Source of the DNA: Fidelibacterota bacterium | GTDB lineage: Bacteria; Marinisomatota; Marinisomatia; Marinisomatales; UBA1611 | DNA length: 26,264 bases | Direction: 5' to 3' | NCBI GenBank assembly: GCA_002722105.1 | Contig: PBKF01000051.1 | Location: 26,078 to 52,341, forward strand | Shown: one piece after another, positions 8,499 through 17,485 of the stretch | How positions within the stretch are numbered: position 1 is the first letter of the stretch | How the letters are laid out: the number at the start of each line of letters is the position of its first letter | Position numbers and translations under genes: made by a program | Notes under the pieces: model-generated | Told to the model about the DNA's origin: nothing | The model's database searches: none | The model's input: only the letters and a program-made list of their open reading frames with translations

Positions 8499-9310
8499 TA
8501 GTGAATACCCTTTTGAAAACCTATAGATTTTAATTTTTTATATATACCTTTATCCGTTGAAGCAATTATAGCTGTATCAGATACGCTAGCATCTTCTCCA
8601 GTGTTAAGATTAATAATTGAACCTGATTGACTTAAAAATGCATAGGCGGGAGCGACGTCATATGGTTCAGTAGAGTGCCATATACGAGCATCTAAACTAC
8701 CCATTATCATCATAGCTATGTCAAAAATAGCTGATCCAGATATTCTTGTTGTAAAAGCATTTTGAGTTAATAAGTCAAAATTCTTTTTCATAGTAATGGG
8801 GTCTTTATTAAATTGATTATCAAAAGATATCATCATTTCTGATAAGGGTCTGTTGGTTGGAGATAAATTGATATGCTTTGCTTCCACATTTGGATCTATG
8901 TTATGTAATAAAACTTTATTATTTTCAAAAGAAAGTAAAGTATCTAACATTGGTAGCCCTATATAACTCTCAGCTGCCAATCTAGATTCTTTAAAAAGAG
9001 TATAGGAAAAGCCCCACATTGGCAGGCCATAAAGAAAATTATGAGTCCCATCAAGAGGGTCCATTATCAACATATTCTCTGTTTCGTTAACTAAGTCATG
9101 ATAATTATTTAGCTCTTCAGAAATTACTTTTGCGTCAGGATGATGCCTACTTGCGATATCAATCAGTCTATTTTGAGAATAGATATCTGTATCTAAAACA
9201 AACTCTTTTTTGTTACTGATAATTTTTTCTTCATATATTGAAGGAGTCTCATCATTGAACTGATTTTTAAGATTTATTAATAATGATTTTAGTTCATTTA
9301 TTATATTCAT
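8498..9310 (-). CDS. Inositol monophosphatase-family phosphatase
   Basis: The 270-residue protein carries the metal-binding motifs of the Li+-sensitive phosphatase superfamily: SEE with Glu65-Glu66, DPLDGTHNF at 84-92 (Asp84 and Asp87 as ligands), and a C-terminal EPYDVAPAYAF with Asp218. Members hydrolyse inositol phosphates, 3'-phosphoadenosine 5'-phosphate, or sugar phosphates such as histidinol or fructose bisphosphate. Here a sugar-phosphate or nucleotide by-product is the likely target. The start overlaps the ANL gene by 17 bases, and its stop overlaps the VOC start, so it is translationally coupled on both sides. It could be the phosphatase step missing from the nonulosonate route, but that is only inference. 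Confidence 0.85.
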   Translation of the reverse strand: MNIINELKSLLINLKNQFNDETPSIYEEKIISNKKEFVLDTDIYSQNRLIDIASRHHPDAKVISEELNNYHDLVNETENMLIMDPLDGTHNFLYGLPMWGFSYTLFKESRLAAESYIGLPMLDTLLSFENNKVLLHNIDPNVEAKHINLSPTNRPLSEMMISFDNQFNKDPITMKKNFDLLTQNAFTTRISGSAIFDIAMMIMGSLDARIWHSTEPYDVAPAYAFLSQSGSIINLNTGEDASVSDTAIIASTDKGIYKKLKSIGFQKGIH

Positions 9311-10754
9311 CTTCAGCTATACTTCTAACCTCTCGTCTTTTTAACTTACCGCTATGTGTTTTAGGTAGGCTTTCAAGAAAAATTATATCAATAGGATGCT
9401 TGTAAGAAGAAAGGTTGCTAGCTAAAAGTCCATATAAACTAGACTTAATTGCTTCTTGGTCTGCCTTTTGGTCCTTTAAAGATACAGCAGCAATAATTTC
9501 TTCTCCATGAACTTCATTGAAAACGCCTACCACAGCAGATTCTAGCACTTCTTCTTCCATATAAAGGACCTCCTCAATCTCTGCAGGAACTATATTAATT
9601 CCCCCTTTTATAATTAGGTCTTTAGATCTATCTTTATAAATAAATTTTCCATTCTGATACTCGGCAAGATCGCCTGTATGGAACCAACCATCTTTTACTA
9701 CCTCACCAAATAAAGCCTCATTCTTGTAGTATCCAGTAAATACATTCTTTCCTTTTATTAAAACTTCAGAATCTTGTGATAGCTTACATTCATTAACATC
9801 AAGGGGGATTCCTATAGTACCAGGAACCCAATCATCTGCCCTCGGGTCATCTATATGAGTTGGTCCAGTTTCAGATAAACCATAAAGATTACCTATCCTT
9901 ATATTAAATTTTTTTTCAAATTGTATTTGGGATTCTAAAGGGAGAATTGAAGAACCACACCCTAAGAACATTAAGGAGCTTAAATTTAAATCGTCTGTCT
10001 TATATCTAATCTTAAGAAGCATATAAACAATAGTTGGGACAACCTGAACATAATTAATTTCTTCATTAGATATTATCTTAAAGAATCTTGGTGCAATATT
10101 TGTAAAACTTTCTGCTATTACCATTTCTGATTGCAAAAAGAGACTGGGGAAAATGTTGTAATTTATAGAAGCTGTATGGCCAAAAGGCAATATAGAAAAA
10201 TGTTTAGTTTCTTTCGTAAAGCCAAAACCTCTTATAATTGATTCTATTAAGTAGTAAACATTATCATGTGAATATAAAACACCCTTTGGACTGCCGGTAG
10301 TTCCAGAAGAGTAATAAAGAGAAGCAATTTTAGATCCTTCAATTGAGCTATCTTGAAAGTTTTTTTTCTTATCAGATGAAACTTCCTTTATATCTTCAGG
10401 GTTAATAAACGAGATATTATTTTTTTTCTTTGAGATTATTTTTCGATCAGAAATAACTAATCTGGGATTTACATATTCAAAGATCCTGTTTAACTCATCA
10501 TCAGACGTAAAATAAGGTATTGGATTAAATATATTCCCCGTCATTAAACAAGCAATCATTACCTCTAAATACTCAATAGAATTTGGTAAGACTACAGATA
10601 TTATCTCTTGATTACTTTTAGAGAATTCATGAGAATATCTTTCTGATCTTTTAAAGATTTCTTCATAAGACTTATATGTATCAAGTGTTATATCCTTAAC
10701 TCCTTTATCTGATGTTTCTCTAAGTTCTATGAGTTTTTGTTGAAGTAAAGACAT
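9294..10754 (-). CDS. ANL-superfamily adenylate-forming enzyme (acyl-CoA synthetase-like)
   Basis: The 486-residue protein has the full set of ANL motifs: the phosphate-binding YSSGTTGSPKG at 148-158, YGLSET at 291-296, HTGDL at 359-363, a KGGINIVPAEIEEVL hinge region near 383-397, and the C-terminal catalytic lysine Lys470 in PKTHSGKLKR. It should adenylate a carboxylic acid and pass it to CoA or a carrier protein. No acyl carrier protein gene is visible nearby, so CoA or a direct amine acceptor is likely. In surface-glycan clusters such enzymes often supply unusual acyl groups for amino sugars. The AAC(3)-fold enzyme three genes downstream is a possible user. The acid substrate is unknown. 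Confidence 0.87.
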   Translation of the reverse strand: MSLLQQKLIELRETSDKGVKDITLDTYKSYEEIFKRSERYSHEFSKSNQEIISVVLPNSIEYLEVMIACLMTGNIFNPIPYFTSDDELNRIFEYVNPRLVISDRKIISKKKNNISFINPEDIKEVSSDKKKNFQDSSIEGSKIASLYYSSGTTGSPKGVLYSHDNVYYLIESIIRGFGFTKETKHFSILPFGHTASINYNIFPSLFLQSEMVIAESFTNIAPRFFKIISNEEINYVQVVPTIVYMLLKIRYKTDDLNLSSLMFLGCGSSILPLESQIQFEKKFNIRIGNLYGLSETGPTHIDDPRADDWVPGTIGIPLDVNECKLSQDSEVLIKGKNVFTGYYKNEALFGEVVKDGWFHTGDLAEYQNGKFIYKDRSKDLIIKGGINIVPAEIEEVLYMEEEVLESAVVGVFNEVHGEEIIAAVSLKDQKADQEAIKSSLYGLLASNLSSYKHPIDIIFLESLPKTHSGKLKRREVRSIAEDEYNK

Positions 10755-10804
10755 AATCTATTCAGTAAGTTATTCGTTGTAGAACTGGTAAATAATAGTA
10801 GATT

Positions 10805-12091
10805 TTAGTTTTTCTCTATTAGCTGGTCTGACTCAAGAGATTGCATGATCGGTATTAAATCAAAGGCATAAATATCCAAAGCTTCAGAAATATCAATTAT
10901 ATCCATGTTTCCATCACAACAGCTCATTATGTCTAGAATCAATTGTGCAGATCTACTTTCATCATTTTCTTTACCTCCAACGATCATATAATTCTTACCT
11001 CTCTTTGTTAAAAACGGTTCGCCTCTAATCTTTGATTTATAAAAGTAATTATTCTCTAGGATTTCTATGCACTCTGTGTGTATTTTATAAGAGTCTTCTA
11101 GGCCCACGGCAGAAATAAAATCCATGTTATCTAAAGAGGTATGATATTCAGGATATTCGCCATACTTAGATTTCATTATAGACACCATAGGTAAATCAAC
11201 TTTCGGTGAGCAGTATTGTCTTTCATCGCTACCTCTATCTTTTAAAAAATTATATTCTTTATAATTACTTTGCTGATATTTTATACAGTGCCTGGCTACC
11301 TTATCTGTGATCGTATTGCCTCTTCTAGAAGGTAAAAAAGAATAATCCTTGTCATCCCCAACACATGTTAAATTAAAAGCTGCATATACATTATCTAGCT
11401 CAGTTCTATGTTTAGAAATATAGGCAATACTTCCTACAGTTTCAGGTACAAAACAGAATCTATAAGTGAAGCGATTATTAGGTCTTTCACATAACCATTT
11501 TGCTAGATAAGTAGAAACTCCTGGCCCTGATAATTCATTATTGGCCATTGCGGGGTGGCAAATATAAGTTGATATGAATATTTCTTTTTTTTCCTTACCT
11601 TTTATTAATAAATCTGCGTAGGTGAGACTGCCATCTTCAAGTTGTGAATCAATTTTCACTTCATACTCATCATCTTTTAAAGACTCATACTGTTTGTGAT
11701 TCATACAGAAACCCCAGGTCTCTTTGTAATAAGATGTCACATAAGGAATAGCATCTGGTTGCTCAGGTAACGAATATAAATGCTCTTTTAATTCTTCTAA
11801 TCTAAGCTTTATATTAATTGGCTTGCTATATCCAACAATATGTAAATTATTATCCTTGAAGCTTATAATTTTTTTACCATTAGAATTCTTGATATAAGCA
11901 TCTTTGATATTCCATTCTTTAGGGACTGTCCAATCTTCAATTTTTTCACCTGTAGGGATTTCATATATGTTTAAAGAAGGAAGATAATTCTCTTGAATAT
12001 TGCCAAGTGTTTCTCTAACCCCATCTCCCGTAATACTTCTAGGAATTTGAAATAAGTTATTAATAAAATTGTAAATTGATTTTCCAACCAT
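10805..12091 (-). CDS. DUF4910 (DUF2172-type) peptidase-like protein
   Basis: The 428-residue protein matches the DUF4910/DUF2172 family, M28 aminopeptidase-like proteins common in polysaccharide clusters. Support comes from the N-terminal FQIPRSITGDGVRETL (about 14-29), ICHPAMANNELSGP at 177-190, VPETVG at 215-220, a GSDERQYCSP segment near 287-296, and EYHTSLD at 315-321. His179, Glu186, Glu217, Asp289 and His317 are plausible zinc ligands by analogy with M28 enzymes. Some 90 C-terminal residues look like the small winged-helix domain typical of the family. No signal peptide is seen, so it is probably cytoplasmic. It may hydrolyse an amide on a sugar or an aminoacyl intermediate. Its role in glycan clusters is unresolved, to my knowledge. 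Confidence 0.82.
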   Translation of the reverse strand: MVGKSIYNFINNLFQIPRSITGDGVRETLGNIQENYLPSLNIYEIPTGEKIEDWTVPKEWNIKDAYIKNSNGKKIISFKDNNLHIVGYSKPINIKLRLEELKEHLYSLPEQPDAIPYVTSYYKETWGFCMNHKQYESLKDDEYEVKIDSQLEDGSLTYADLLIKGKEKKEIFISTYICHPAMANNELSGPGVSTYLAKWLCERPNNRFTYRFCFVPETVGSIAYISKHRTELDNVYAAFNLTCVGDDKDYSFLPSRRGNTITDKVARHCIKYQQSNYKEYNFLKDRGSDERQYCSPKVDLPMVSIMKSKYGEYPEYHTSLDNMDFISAVGLEDSYKIHTECIEILENNYFYKSKIRGEPFLTKRGKNYMIVGGKENDESRSAQLILDIMSCCDGNMDIIDISEALDIYAFDLIPIMQSLESDQLIEKN

Positions 12092-12095
12092 ACAG

Positions 12096-12758
12096 CTATA
12101 TATCCTTTTTCTTAAGTGTAATACAAAAAAAGATAAACATTACTCTAGCAATTCTTAAAAAAGAGGAGAAAATACCTCCATAGCGTGATTCACCCTTCCT
12201 TTTATTTACCCTGATAGGTACTTGTCGAATTTTTATTTTATCTCTAATCGAATAAGCCAAAAGCTCAGTCCCAATCATTTTGTTGGTATCAAAATTTTTA
12301 TATTTCTTACAAAGACAAGCACTATAACCTTTCATACCGCATAAAGGGTCAGAAATTCTGAAACTTACAAAGGTTAAGATGCCAAATATAGATTCCATTA
12401 GTCTGTTCTTTTTATTCCTTTGCCCAGTAACTAGTAGGTTTCCTTGCTCAAGGAGATCAATAAAATTTTGTATTGCTAAATGGGTCAATTCACCATCTGC
12501 ATCTGTGGTAATGATGTAATCATAGTTATTGTCTACCGCAAATTTCATACCTGTAGAAATAGCTGCTTCATAACCTAAATTAAATTGATGAGAGATTAAA
12601 GTGGCATCTGTTGCCTCAACTATTTTTTTAGTATTATCTGTAGAACCATCATCTACAACTAAAACATCACCATAACTTTCAAAATCCAAAATTACTTCAT
12701 GTATCGTCTTAGATTCATTAAAAGCTGGAATTACTATAGCTATATCAGATCTTCCCAC
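12096..12758 (-). CDS. Family 2 glycosyltransferase, polyprenol-phosphate sugar type
   Basis: The 220-residue GT-A protein has IVIPAFNE near the N-terminus, DDGST at 36-40 and TTDADGE at 85-90 (the metal/nucleotide-binding DxD). Its best resemblance is to DPM1-like GT2 enzymes that load a sugar onto polyprenyl phosphate, though a direct acceptor role is possible. A hydrophobic C-terminal stretch (about 194-213) ending in KKKDI could sit at the membrane. The start is GTG, overlapping the end of the NeuB-like gene by 19 bases. It is the only canonical GT-A glycosyltransferase in the window. Confidence 0.85.
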   Translation of the reverse strand: MGRSDIAIVIPAFNESKTIHEVILDFESYGDVLVVDDGSTDNTKKIVEATDATLISHQFNLGYEAAISTGMKFAVDNNYDYIITTDADGELTHLAIQNFIDLLEQGNLLVTGQRNKKNRLMESIFGILTFVSFRISDPLCGMKGYSACLCKKYKNFDTNKMIGTELLAYSIRDKIKIRQVPIRVNKRKGESRYGGIFSSFLRIARVMFIFFCITLKKKDI

Positions 12759-13804
12759 TTTACTACATCACCTTCAGTTACATCATTTTTTAAAGTTTTA
12801 TTTAAAATGGCATCAAGATCTGCTGGTTGTAAAGCACCTTGGGGACAAGGCCTCAATGGAAAGAAGTCGCTTGCTTTAATTTTATCACCTGATTTTAAGC
12901 TTTTCGTAGCTCTTAGAGCTCTTCGTTGAAGGACAACAGTTTCTTTCTCATTATCTTCAATAATCTTAATACCATTGCCTAAGCAAGATTCAAGTTCTCT
13001 TGTTCGATCGACCATTTCTCTCCAGGTAGTAGGGTCCATTGAAAATTTATGATCTGGTCCGTCTCTTTCACAGCTATCCGTAAAGTGTTTTTCTATTACG
13101 CGAGATCCAAGAGCAACTGAACCAAGCACTGAGGTGCAACCATGTGTATGGTCACTTAAACCCAATATTACGTCTGGAAAAGTTTCAGAGTAAGTGCTTA
13201 TAACATTTAGATTAATGTATTCTAGATTACTTTCGGAAGCTGTATAGTTTGTGTTGCATTGCATTAAGACTACGGGATTGCCTTTTTTTGAAAGAACTTG
13301 CATCGCATCGCTAACATCCGATAAATCTGAAGCACCTGTAGCTAAAAATACAGGTTTATTTTTATTTGCAATATGGTCAATGATTTCTAACCAGGTCACA
13401 TCACCAGAACCAATCTTATAGGCTGGAACATATTGATCTACGTAGTCAACTAACTCTTTTGAATAAGGGCTTGTCATAAAAACAATGCCCGCTTGATCAC
13501 ATGTTTGCTTTAATTCAGCTGTCCATTCTCTGTTTAAACTGGCTTCTTTATAAGTCTCAAAAACACTTTTCTTCCATGTCTTTTGATGCGATTGTTGTGA
13601 TCCTAGATTTTTGAAACCGTAATCACTAACAATCGTCTCAGCATCAAAATGCTGGAATTTCGCACAGTCTGCTCCGGCTTCAGCAGAAAGCCATATTAAT
13701 TCTTTTGCTTTTTCAAGATCTCCATCATGGTTAGCAGCTATGTCCGCTATAAAAAAGGTTGGATGATCTAATCCAATCTCATATTCATTTATTTTTATAT
13801 TCAT
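12740..13804 (-). CDS. neuB: NeuB-family nonulosonic acid synthase with C-terminal SAF domain
   Basis: The 354-residue protein has the NeuB TIM barrel (FIADIAANHDGD at about 18-29, SDHTHG, VIEKHFT and GPDHKFSMDP) and a C-terminal antifreeze-like SAF domain (RRALRATKSLKSGD onward). The two metal-ligand histidines expected in SDHT and EKHF are present. The family condenses PEP with ManNAc or a 2,4-diamino-hexose analogue to give sialic, legionaminic or pseudaminic acid. In the N-terminal motif the usual Glu of AEIG is Asp21 (ADIA), so the sugar substrate may be unusual. With the upstream 4,6-dehydratase and aminotransferase, a dideoxy-diamino nonulosonate is more likely than Neu5Ac. It starts 6 bases after the RmlD-like gene. 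Confidence 0.87.
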   Translation of the reverse strand: MNIKINEYEIGLDHPTFFIADIAANHDGDLEKAKELIWLSAEAGADCAKFQHFDAETIVSDYGFKNLGSQQSHQKTWKKSVFETYKEASLNREWTAELKQTCDQAGIVFMTSPYSKELVDYVDQYVPAYKIGSGDVTWLEIIDHIANKNKPVFLATGASDLSDVSDAMQVLSKKGNPVVLMQCNTNYTASESNLEYINLNVISTYSETFPDVILGLSDHTHGCTSVLGSVALGSRVIEKHFTDSCERDGPDHKFSMDPTTWREMVDRTRELESCLGNGIKIIEDNEKETVVLQRRALRATKSLKSGDKIKASDFFPLRPCPQGALQPADLDAILNKTLKNDVTEGDVVKWEDLI

Positions 13805-13810
13805 AGTTTC

Positions 13811-14674
13811 TTAGTTCTCCCTTTTATATAATTCTATCTCGGATAGCAGAGTAGGCAATTTTATATCAAATGTACTCTCAAATTTAGATACATCCATCAT
13901 CATACCCTTCGGTCTTGAAGCAAGGAAGTTTAGATCATCTACAGAAATTAATTTCGTATTTTCTCTATTTTCATTCAAGAAATTGCTGTAAGAATAAGCA
14001 AAATCTGCTTTACTTAGACCATCTCTACTTCCTAAATTAAATATTCCTGAAATATCGTATTCTAAAACATGACAAATCATGTTGGACAGAGTATTGAGTG
14101 ATAATGGAGAAAAATAGACGTCTTCAAATAGGTTGATGGGGAATCTCCTTTCCTTAGTGGAAATATCTATCCAATCAGTAAAACTATGCCTCTCCTTAAT
14201 TTTACTTTTTCCAAAGAAGTTTGTTCTTAAAATTAAACTGTCTACTTTTGAGGCTATTTGCTCAGAATCATATTTTAAAGAGGCATATTGGTTCCTAATA
14301 TTTATACTTTCTTCAGTATTTAGACCTTCGCCATCGTAAAGATGATCTGTCGAAACATGAATAAATTGAACCTTTGGTTTTTTGTCTTGAATCCAATGTG
14401 TAATATTTTCTACGGGTTTAACATTTAATGAATAAGCAAGCTCCTTGTTTTTCTCATTCTCTTCAACATCTGATAAGCAAATTAAGTTAATAATGACGTC
14501 TGGATTTAAATCCTTTAATGCTTCTATTGCTTGTTTTTTATCTGTCATATCAATATTTATGTTAGCTTTTTGCTTATAACCCTGTACAACTGTCTGGAAA
14601 CCTGCTCTTCTTAGATGACTTATTAGTGATGCACCTAACATGCCTGTACCACCTGTAATTAGTACTTTTTTCAT
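13811..14674 (-). CDS. RmlD-like SDR sugar reductase
   Basis: The 287-residue extended SDR has GGTGMLG at 8-14 for NAD(P) binding, STDHLYDG at 108-115 and a YxxxK catalytic pair at Tyr130/Lys134. It resembles dTDP-4-dehydrorhamnose reductase and related 4-keto-sugar reductases. No RmlA, RmlB or RmlC is seen, so classic dTDP-rhamnose synthesis is unlikely from this window alone. Its place between the SpsF-like and NeuB-like genes suggests it reduces a keto group on the nonulosonate or its precursor. The overlap-free but close spacing (4-6 bases) fits one operon. Confidence 0.82.
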   Translation of the reverse strand: MKKVLITGGTGMLGASLISHLRRAGFQTVVQGYKQKANINIDMTDKKQAIEALKDLNPDVIINLICLSDVEENEKNKELAYSLNVKPVENITHWIQDKKPKVQFIHVSTDHLYDGEGLNTEESINIRNQYASLKYDSEQIASKVDSLILRTNFFGKSKIKERHSFTDWIDISTKERRFPINLFEDVYFSPLSLNTLSNMICHVLEYDISGIFNLGSRDGLSKADFAYSYSNFLNENRENTKLISVDDLNFLASRPKGMMMDVSKFESTFDIKLPTLLSEIELYKREN

Positions 14675-14678
14675 CTAA

Positions 14679-15434
14679 TTAGACCTTTCTATCATTTTTA
14701 ATAGAGTTAAGGAGACCAGAATTTCTAATAAAATTTGAATTTATCTTTACCAAAGAAGGTTTATTCTCCAACAACTTATAAACGTCCTCCGTCAAAAAAG
14801 CTTTATTCGATGTATATAGATATTTATAGATCTCTTCAATAAAAATAAAATCCTCTTTATAATCTACTGTCCACCTTAGACTAGATTTATCAGCAGTTTG
14901 CTTATAATGAAAGATCCTAAATTCTTCGGCATTATCAAATATATAAGGAGTAACATGCTCTCTCTGAGATTGAAGATCTGCCTTACTCCAAGCAAGACTT
15001 AGGGATTTAAATGTAAGTACAGACAAATCCAACCCTTCTGGGTAAGTAGGGTAAATCGTATTTGTAACAGCATCAAAGCTACCAGATATCATTTTTGAAA
15101 TCATATCATCGATTAAATTAGGGTCGGTTAAAGGGTCGTCTCCTGTAAGACGAACTATATAATCTGCTTGAAATTGCTTAGCTGATTCATAGTACCTGTC
15201 TAATAAATCTTCTTCACTTCCTCTGAAACAATCTACATTGAGAGATGTACATAATTGCTCAATTTCATCATCTTGAGGATTTGTTGTAGTTGCCACTACT
15301 AATTTATCAATCAAAGTCGCCCTTTTTATACGCTCGATTTGGAGTTCCAACATTGGCCTTCCTAAAATAGACATCATTACCTTACCAGGCAAACGACTCG
15401 ACCCCATTCTCGCTTGCAATATTGCAACTATCAT
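14679..15434 (-). CDS. SpsF-like cytidylyltransferase-domain protein
   Basis: The protein starts with the SpsF signature ILQARMGSSRLPGKVM and a GT-A-like nucleotidyltransferase body with RLTGDDPLTDP. It is about 251 residues from the ATG at 15434. An in-frame TTG at 15440 overlaps the upstream TGA, but relatives start right before the IVAI strand, so I prefer the ATG. SpsF proteins are found with NeuB-type synthases, and some are thought to make the CMP-activated nonulosonate. This one probably activates the product of the downstream NeuB-like enzyme. The NeuA-like gene at 4825-5490 is an alternative for that step. Confidence 0.83.
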   Translation of the reverse strand: MIVAILQARMGSSRLPGKVMMSILGRPMLELQIERIKRATLIDKLVVATTTNPQDDEIEQLCTSLNVDCFRGSEEDLLDRYYESAKQFQADYIVRLTGDDPLTDPNLIDDMISKMISGSFDAVTNTIYPTYPEGLDLSVLTFKSLSLAWSKADLQSQREHVTPYIFDNAEEFRIFHYKQTADKSSLRWTVDYKEDFIFIEEIYKYLYTSNKAFLTEDVYKLLENKPSLVKINSNFIRNSGLLNSIKNDRKV

Positions 15435-15436
15435 TT

Positions 15437-16315
15437 TCAATTAATCCATTTAGAGGGATTAGTAATTGATTCATCATCAACTGAAAAGTTCTTGTAATCA
15501 ATATCAATTAATTTTGTTTCTAAAGAATTGATAATTTCATTTAGTTGTGTTGAATCCTGAACTCCAAAAATAATTGCATCAATTTCTTTAACGGACTTTA
15601 TAAAATTCAAGGCCCCTTCTACGAGGCTTAGCTTATTTCGGAATACAACTTCTTGATAAGAAGAATGTAGAACTTTTATTTTGTTAAAGTAATCATTCAA
15701 CTCACTTGTTTTCATTAATAAAAGACCTTGTAAGAAAACTGATCTAGCATGTATCTCTATACCTTTTCTATTTAATTCTTTGAGAATCCCAGATTTTAGA
15801 AAATTCTGGTTAAACACGTTTAACGGAAGTTGGACAACATCCACAGAATACTTTTCAAGAATTTCGCTTAGTTCTTGCATTGTATATACAGACACGCCTA
15901 TCCTATCTGCAATGCCAGAATCTTTTATCTCTATTAAGGATCTAAAAAACTCTGAACCTTCTTTATTTAATATATCTTTAGTGTCGTGAACTAATAAGAT
16001 ATCAACTTTATCTCTCTTCATTTTATCAAGAGAAATAATTAATTCTTTTTTTATAAATTGTATGTTTTCTTTAATTTTATAGTCTTCTTTTGTGTGCGCA
16101 GTTTTAGTGATAAGTTTGAATTGTTTAGTTAAGTCAAAAAATTTACCAATTTTTTCTTCTGCATCCCCATATACATTTGCGGTATCTAAATAATTTACAC
16201 CTTGATGTATAGCAGTTCTTAATATTTGTTCAATATTGTTGCTACTAACCTTGCCTGTACTATTAGAAATACCGTAATTTAATCCAAATTGGGCGGTTCC
16301 TAAGACGTACTTCAT
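15437..16315 (-). CDS. Aldo/keto reductase family protein
   Basis: The 292-residue TIM-barrel protein has the aldo/keto reductase catalytic set: Asp44 and Tyr49 (YLDTANVYG), Lys71 (in LITKTAH) and His110 (in LLVHD). It should reduce an aldehyde or ketone with NAD(P)H. The ATG overlaps the aminotransferase TGA (ATGA). Aldo/keto reductases are not part of the classic Pse, Leg or Neu pathways, so its presence between the aminotransferase and the SpsF-like gene suggests an altered sugar. The substrate is unknown. Confidence 0.87.
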   Translation of the reverse strand: MKYVLGTAQFGLNYGISNSTGKVSSNNIEQILRTAIHQGVNYLDTANVYGDAEEKIGKFFDLTKQFKLITKTAHTKEDYKIKENIQFIKKELIISLDKMKRDKVDILLVHDTKDILNKEGSEFFRSLIEIKDSGIADRIGVSVYTMQELSEILEKYSVDVVQLPLNVFNQNFLKSGILKELNRKGIEIHARSVFLQGLLLMKTSELNDYFNKIKVLHSSYQEVVFRNKLSLVEGALNFIKSVKEIDAIIFGVQDSTQLNEIINSLETKLIDIDYKNFSVDDESITNPSKWIN

Positions 16316-17475
16316 AGACTTTTAAAGAAATCTATAGTTTTCTTAAGACATTTTGCTTGCTCTTCAGCTTTATTCCATTCCCAATAATTTGTCTTAAACT
16401 GCAATAAGGATGTTTGTAATTCCTCGGCAATTGGACAATAAGGGTTAGTTTCACGATTTAGAATATCTTTATAAAATGGCTCTTGATAAGTCAATTTCCA
16501 AGGAGCATAGATACCGTCACCTCCAAACTCTTGAAATTTATCTCTAAAGCTAGTCCAGTTTATATCTGAATGTTCAAGTTTTATAACATAGGTCCAATAT
16601 GAATTTACACAGTCATCAGGCGTACGCTGAGGAATAAGCCATTCTGTATCTGCAATAATATCTTGAAAAAGTTGAGCTACTTCTACTCTTCTATTTACAA
16701 GTTCGCCTACTCTCTCTAGCTGCCCAAGAGCGACAGCTGCACATAATTCTGGCATGCGGTAATTAAACCCTGTTGAAACATGCCTAAAATAAGAAGGGGA
16801 TTGGATTTGATTTTTTGTAATTTTACCTTTTTTTGAAGAAACTCCAGAATAACCTAAACTACTTACACGACGAACATCTAAAGCAAGTTGCTCGTCATCA
16901 GTTATTACAATTCCTCCTTCTCCTGCTGTTAGGTGTTTTGAACTCTGAAAACTAAAGCTCGCAGCGTGCCCTATAGTTCCTGCTAACTTACCTTTATAGT
17001 AACTCATCATTGTCTCTGCATTATCTTCAAGAACAAAAATATTAGACTTTTCTGCCAATTTCATTATCTCATCCATATCTGGACTTAATCCAAATAATGC
17101 GACAGTTATGATTGCTTTAGTTTTAGGACTAATTTTAGTCTGAATGCTGGAAGGATCAATTTGATATGTTAACGCATCTACATCTGCATATATCGGCGTA
17201 GCGCCAACCTGCAAAACGGCAAAGGTAGTGCTAGCCATAGTTAAAGGAGGTACGATTACTTCGTCACCTTCACCTATACCTTTTGCTAATAAAATAGCAT
17301 GCATTGTTGCTGTTCCATTAATAAATGAAATGGCAAAATTTGATTTATAAAGTTCAGAAAATGCTTTTTCTAAACGGGTATTCATTGTGCTACCTGAAGA
17401 GGTCCTGAAATTACTATCTAAAACTTCATTAATATAAGATTTTTCTAAATGACTTATTCTTTTGATGTCTTTCAT
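16312..17475 (-). CDS. DegT/DnrJ/EryC1/StrS-family PLP aminotransferase (PseC-like position)
   Basis: This PLP-dependent sugar aminotransferase has FSFQSSKHLTAGEGG with the Schiff-base lysine and an upstream VLEDNAE carrying the PLP-nitrogen Asp. Such enzymes aminate a 4-keto (or 3-keto) nucleotide sugar with glutamate. Directly downstream of the PseB-type dehydratase it should make a 4-amino-4,6-dideoxy sugar. The Schiff-base region differs from typical PseC (HPVKxxTTGEGG, from memory), so I do not call it PseC. I place the start at the ATG at 17475 (387 residues), because a GGAG lies 6 bases before it; an upstream TTG at 17487 overlaps that site. The gene stop overlaps the aldo/keto reductase ATG. 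Confidence 0.88.
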   Translation of the reverse strand: MKDIKRISHLEKSYINEVLDSNFRTSSGSTMNTRLEKAFSELYKSNFAISFINGTATMHAILLAKGIGEGDEVIVPPLTMASTTFAVLQVGATPIYADVDALTYQIDPSSIQTKISPKTKAIITVALFGLSPDMDEIMKLAEKSNIFVLEDNAETMMSYYKGKLAGTIGHAASFSFQSSKHLTAGEGGIVITDDEQLALDVRRVSSLGYSGVSSKKGKITKNQIQSPSYFRHVSTGFNYRMPELCAAVALGQLERVGELVNRRVEVAQLFQDIIADTEWLIPQRTPDDCVNSYWTYVIKLEHSDINWTSFRDKFQEFGGDGIYAPWKLTYQEPFYKDILNRETNPYCPIAEELQTSLLQFKTNYWEWNKAEEQAKCLKKTIDFFKSL

Positions 17476-17481
17476 TGAAAT

Positions 17482-17485
17482 CTCC
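17482..17485 (-). promoter_or_regulatory. Ribosome binding site fixing the aminotransferase start at 17475
   Basis: GGAG on the minus strand, 6 bases before the ATG at 17475. The possible TTG start at 17487 would overlap this site, so the ATG is the better start. Confidence 0.65.

Noticed and set aside
13811..14674. RmlD-like gene as evidence of a dTDP-rhamnose pathway
   Set aside because: RmlA, RmlB and RmlC are not present in the window, and the gene is flanked by nonulosonate genes.
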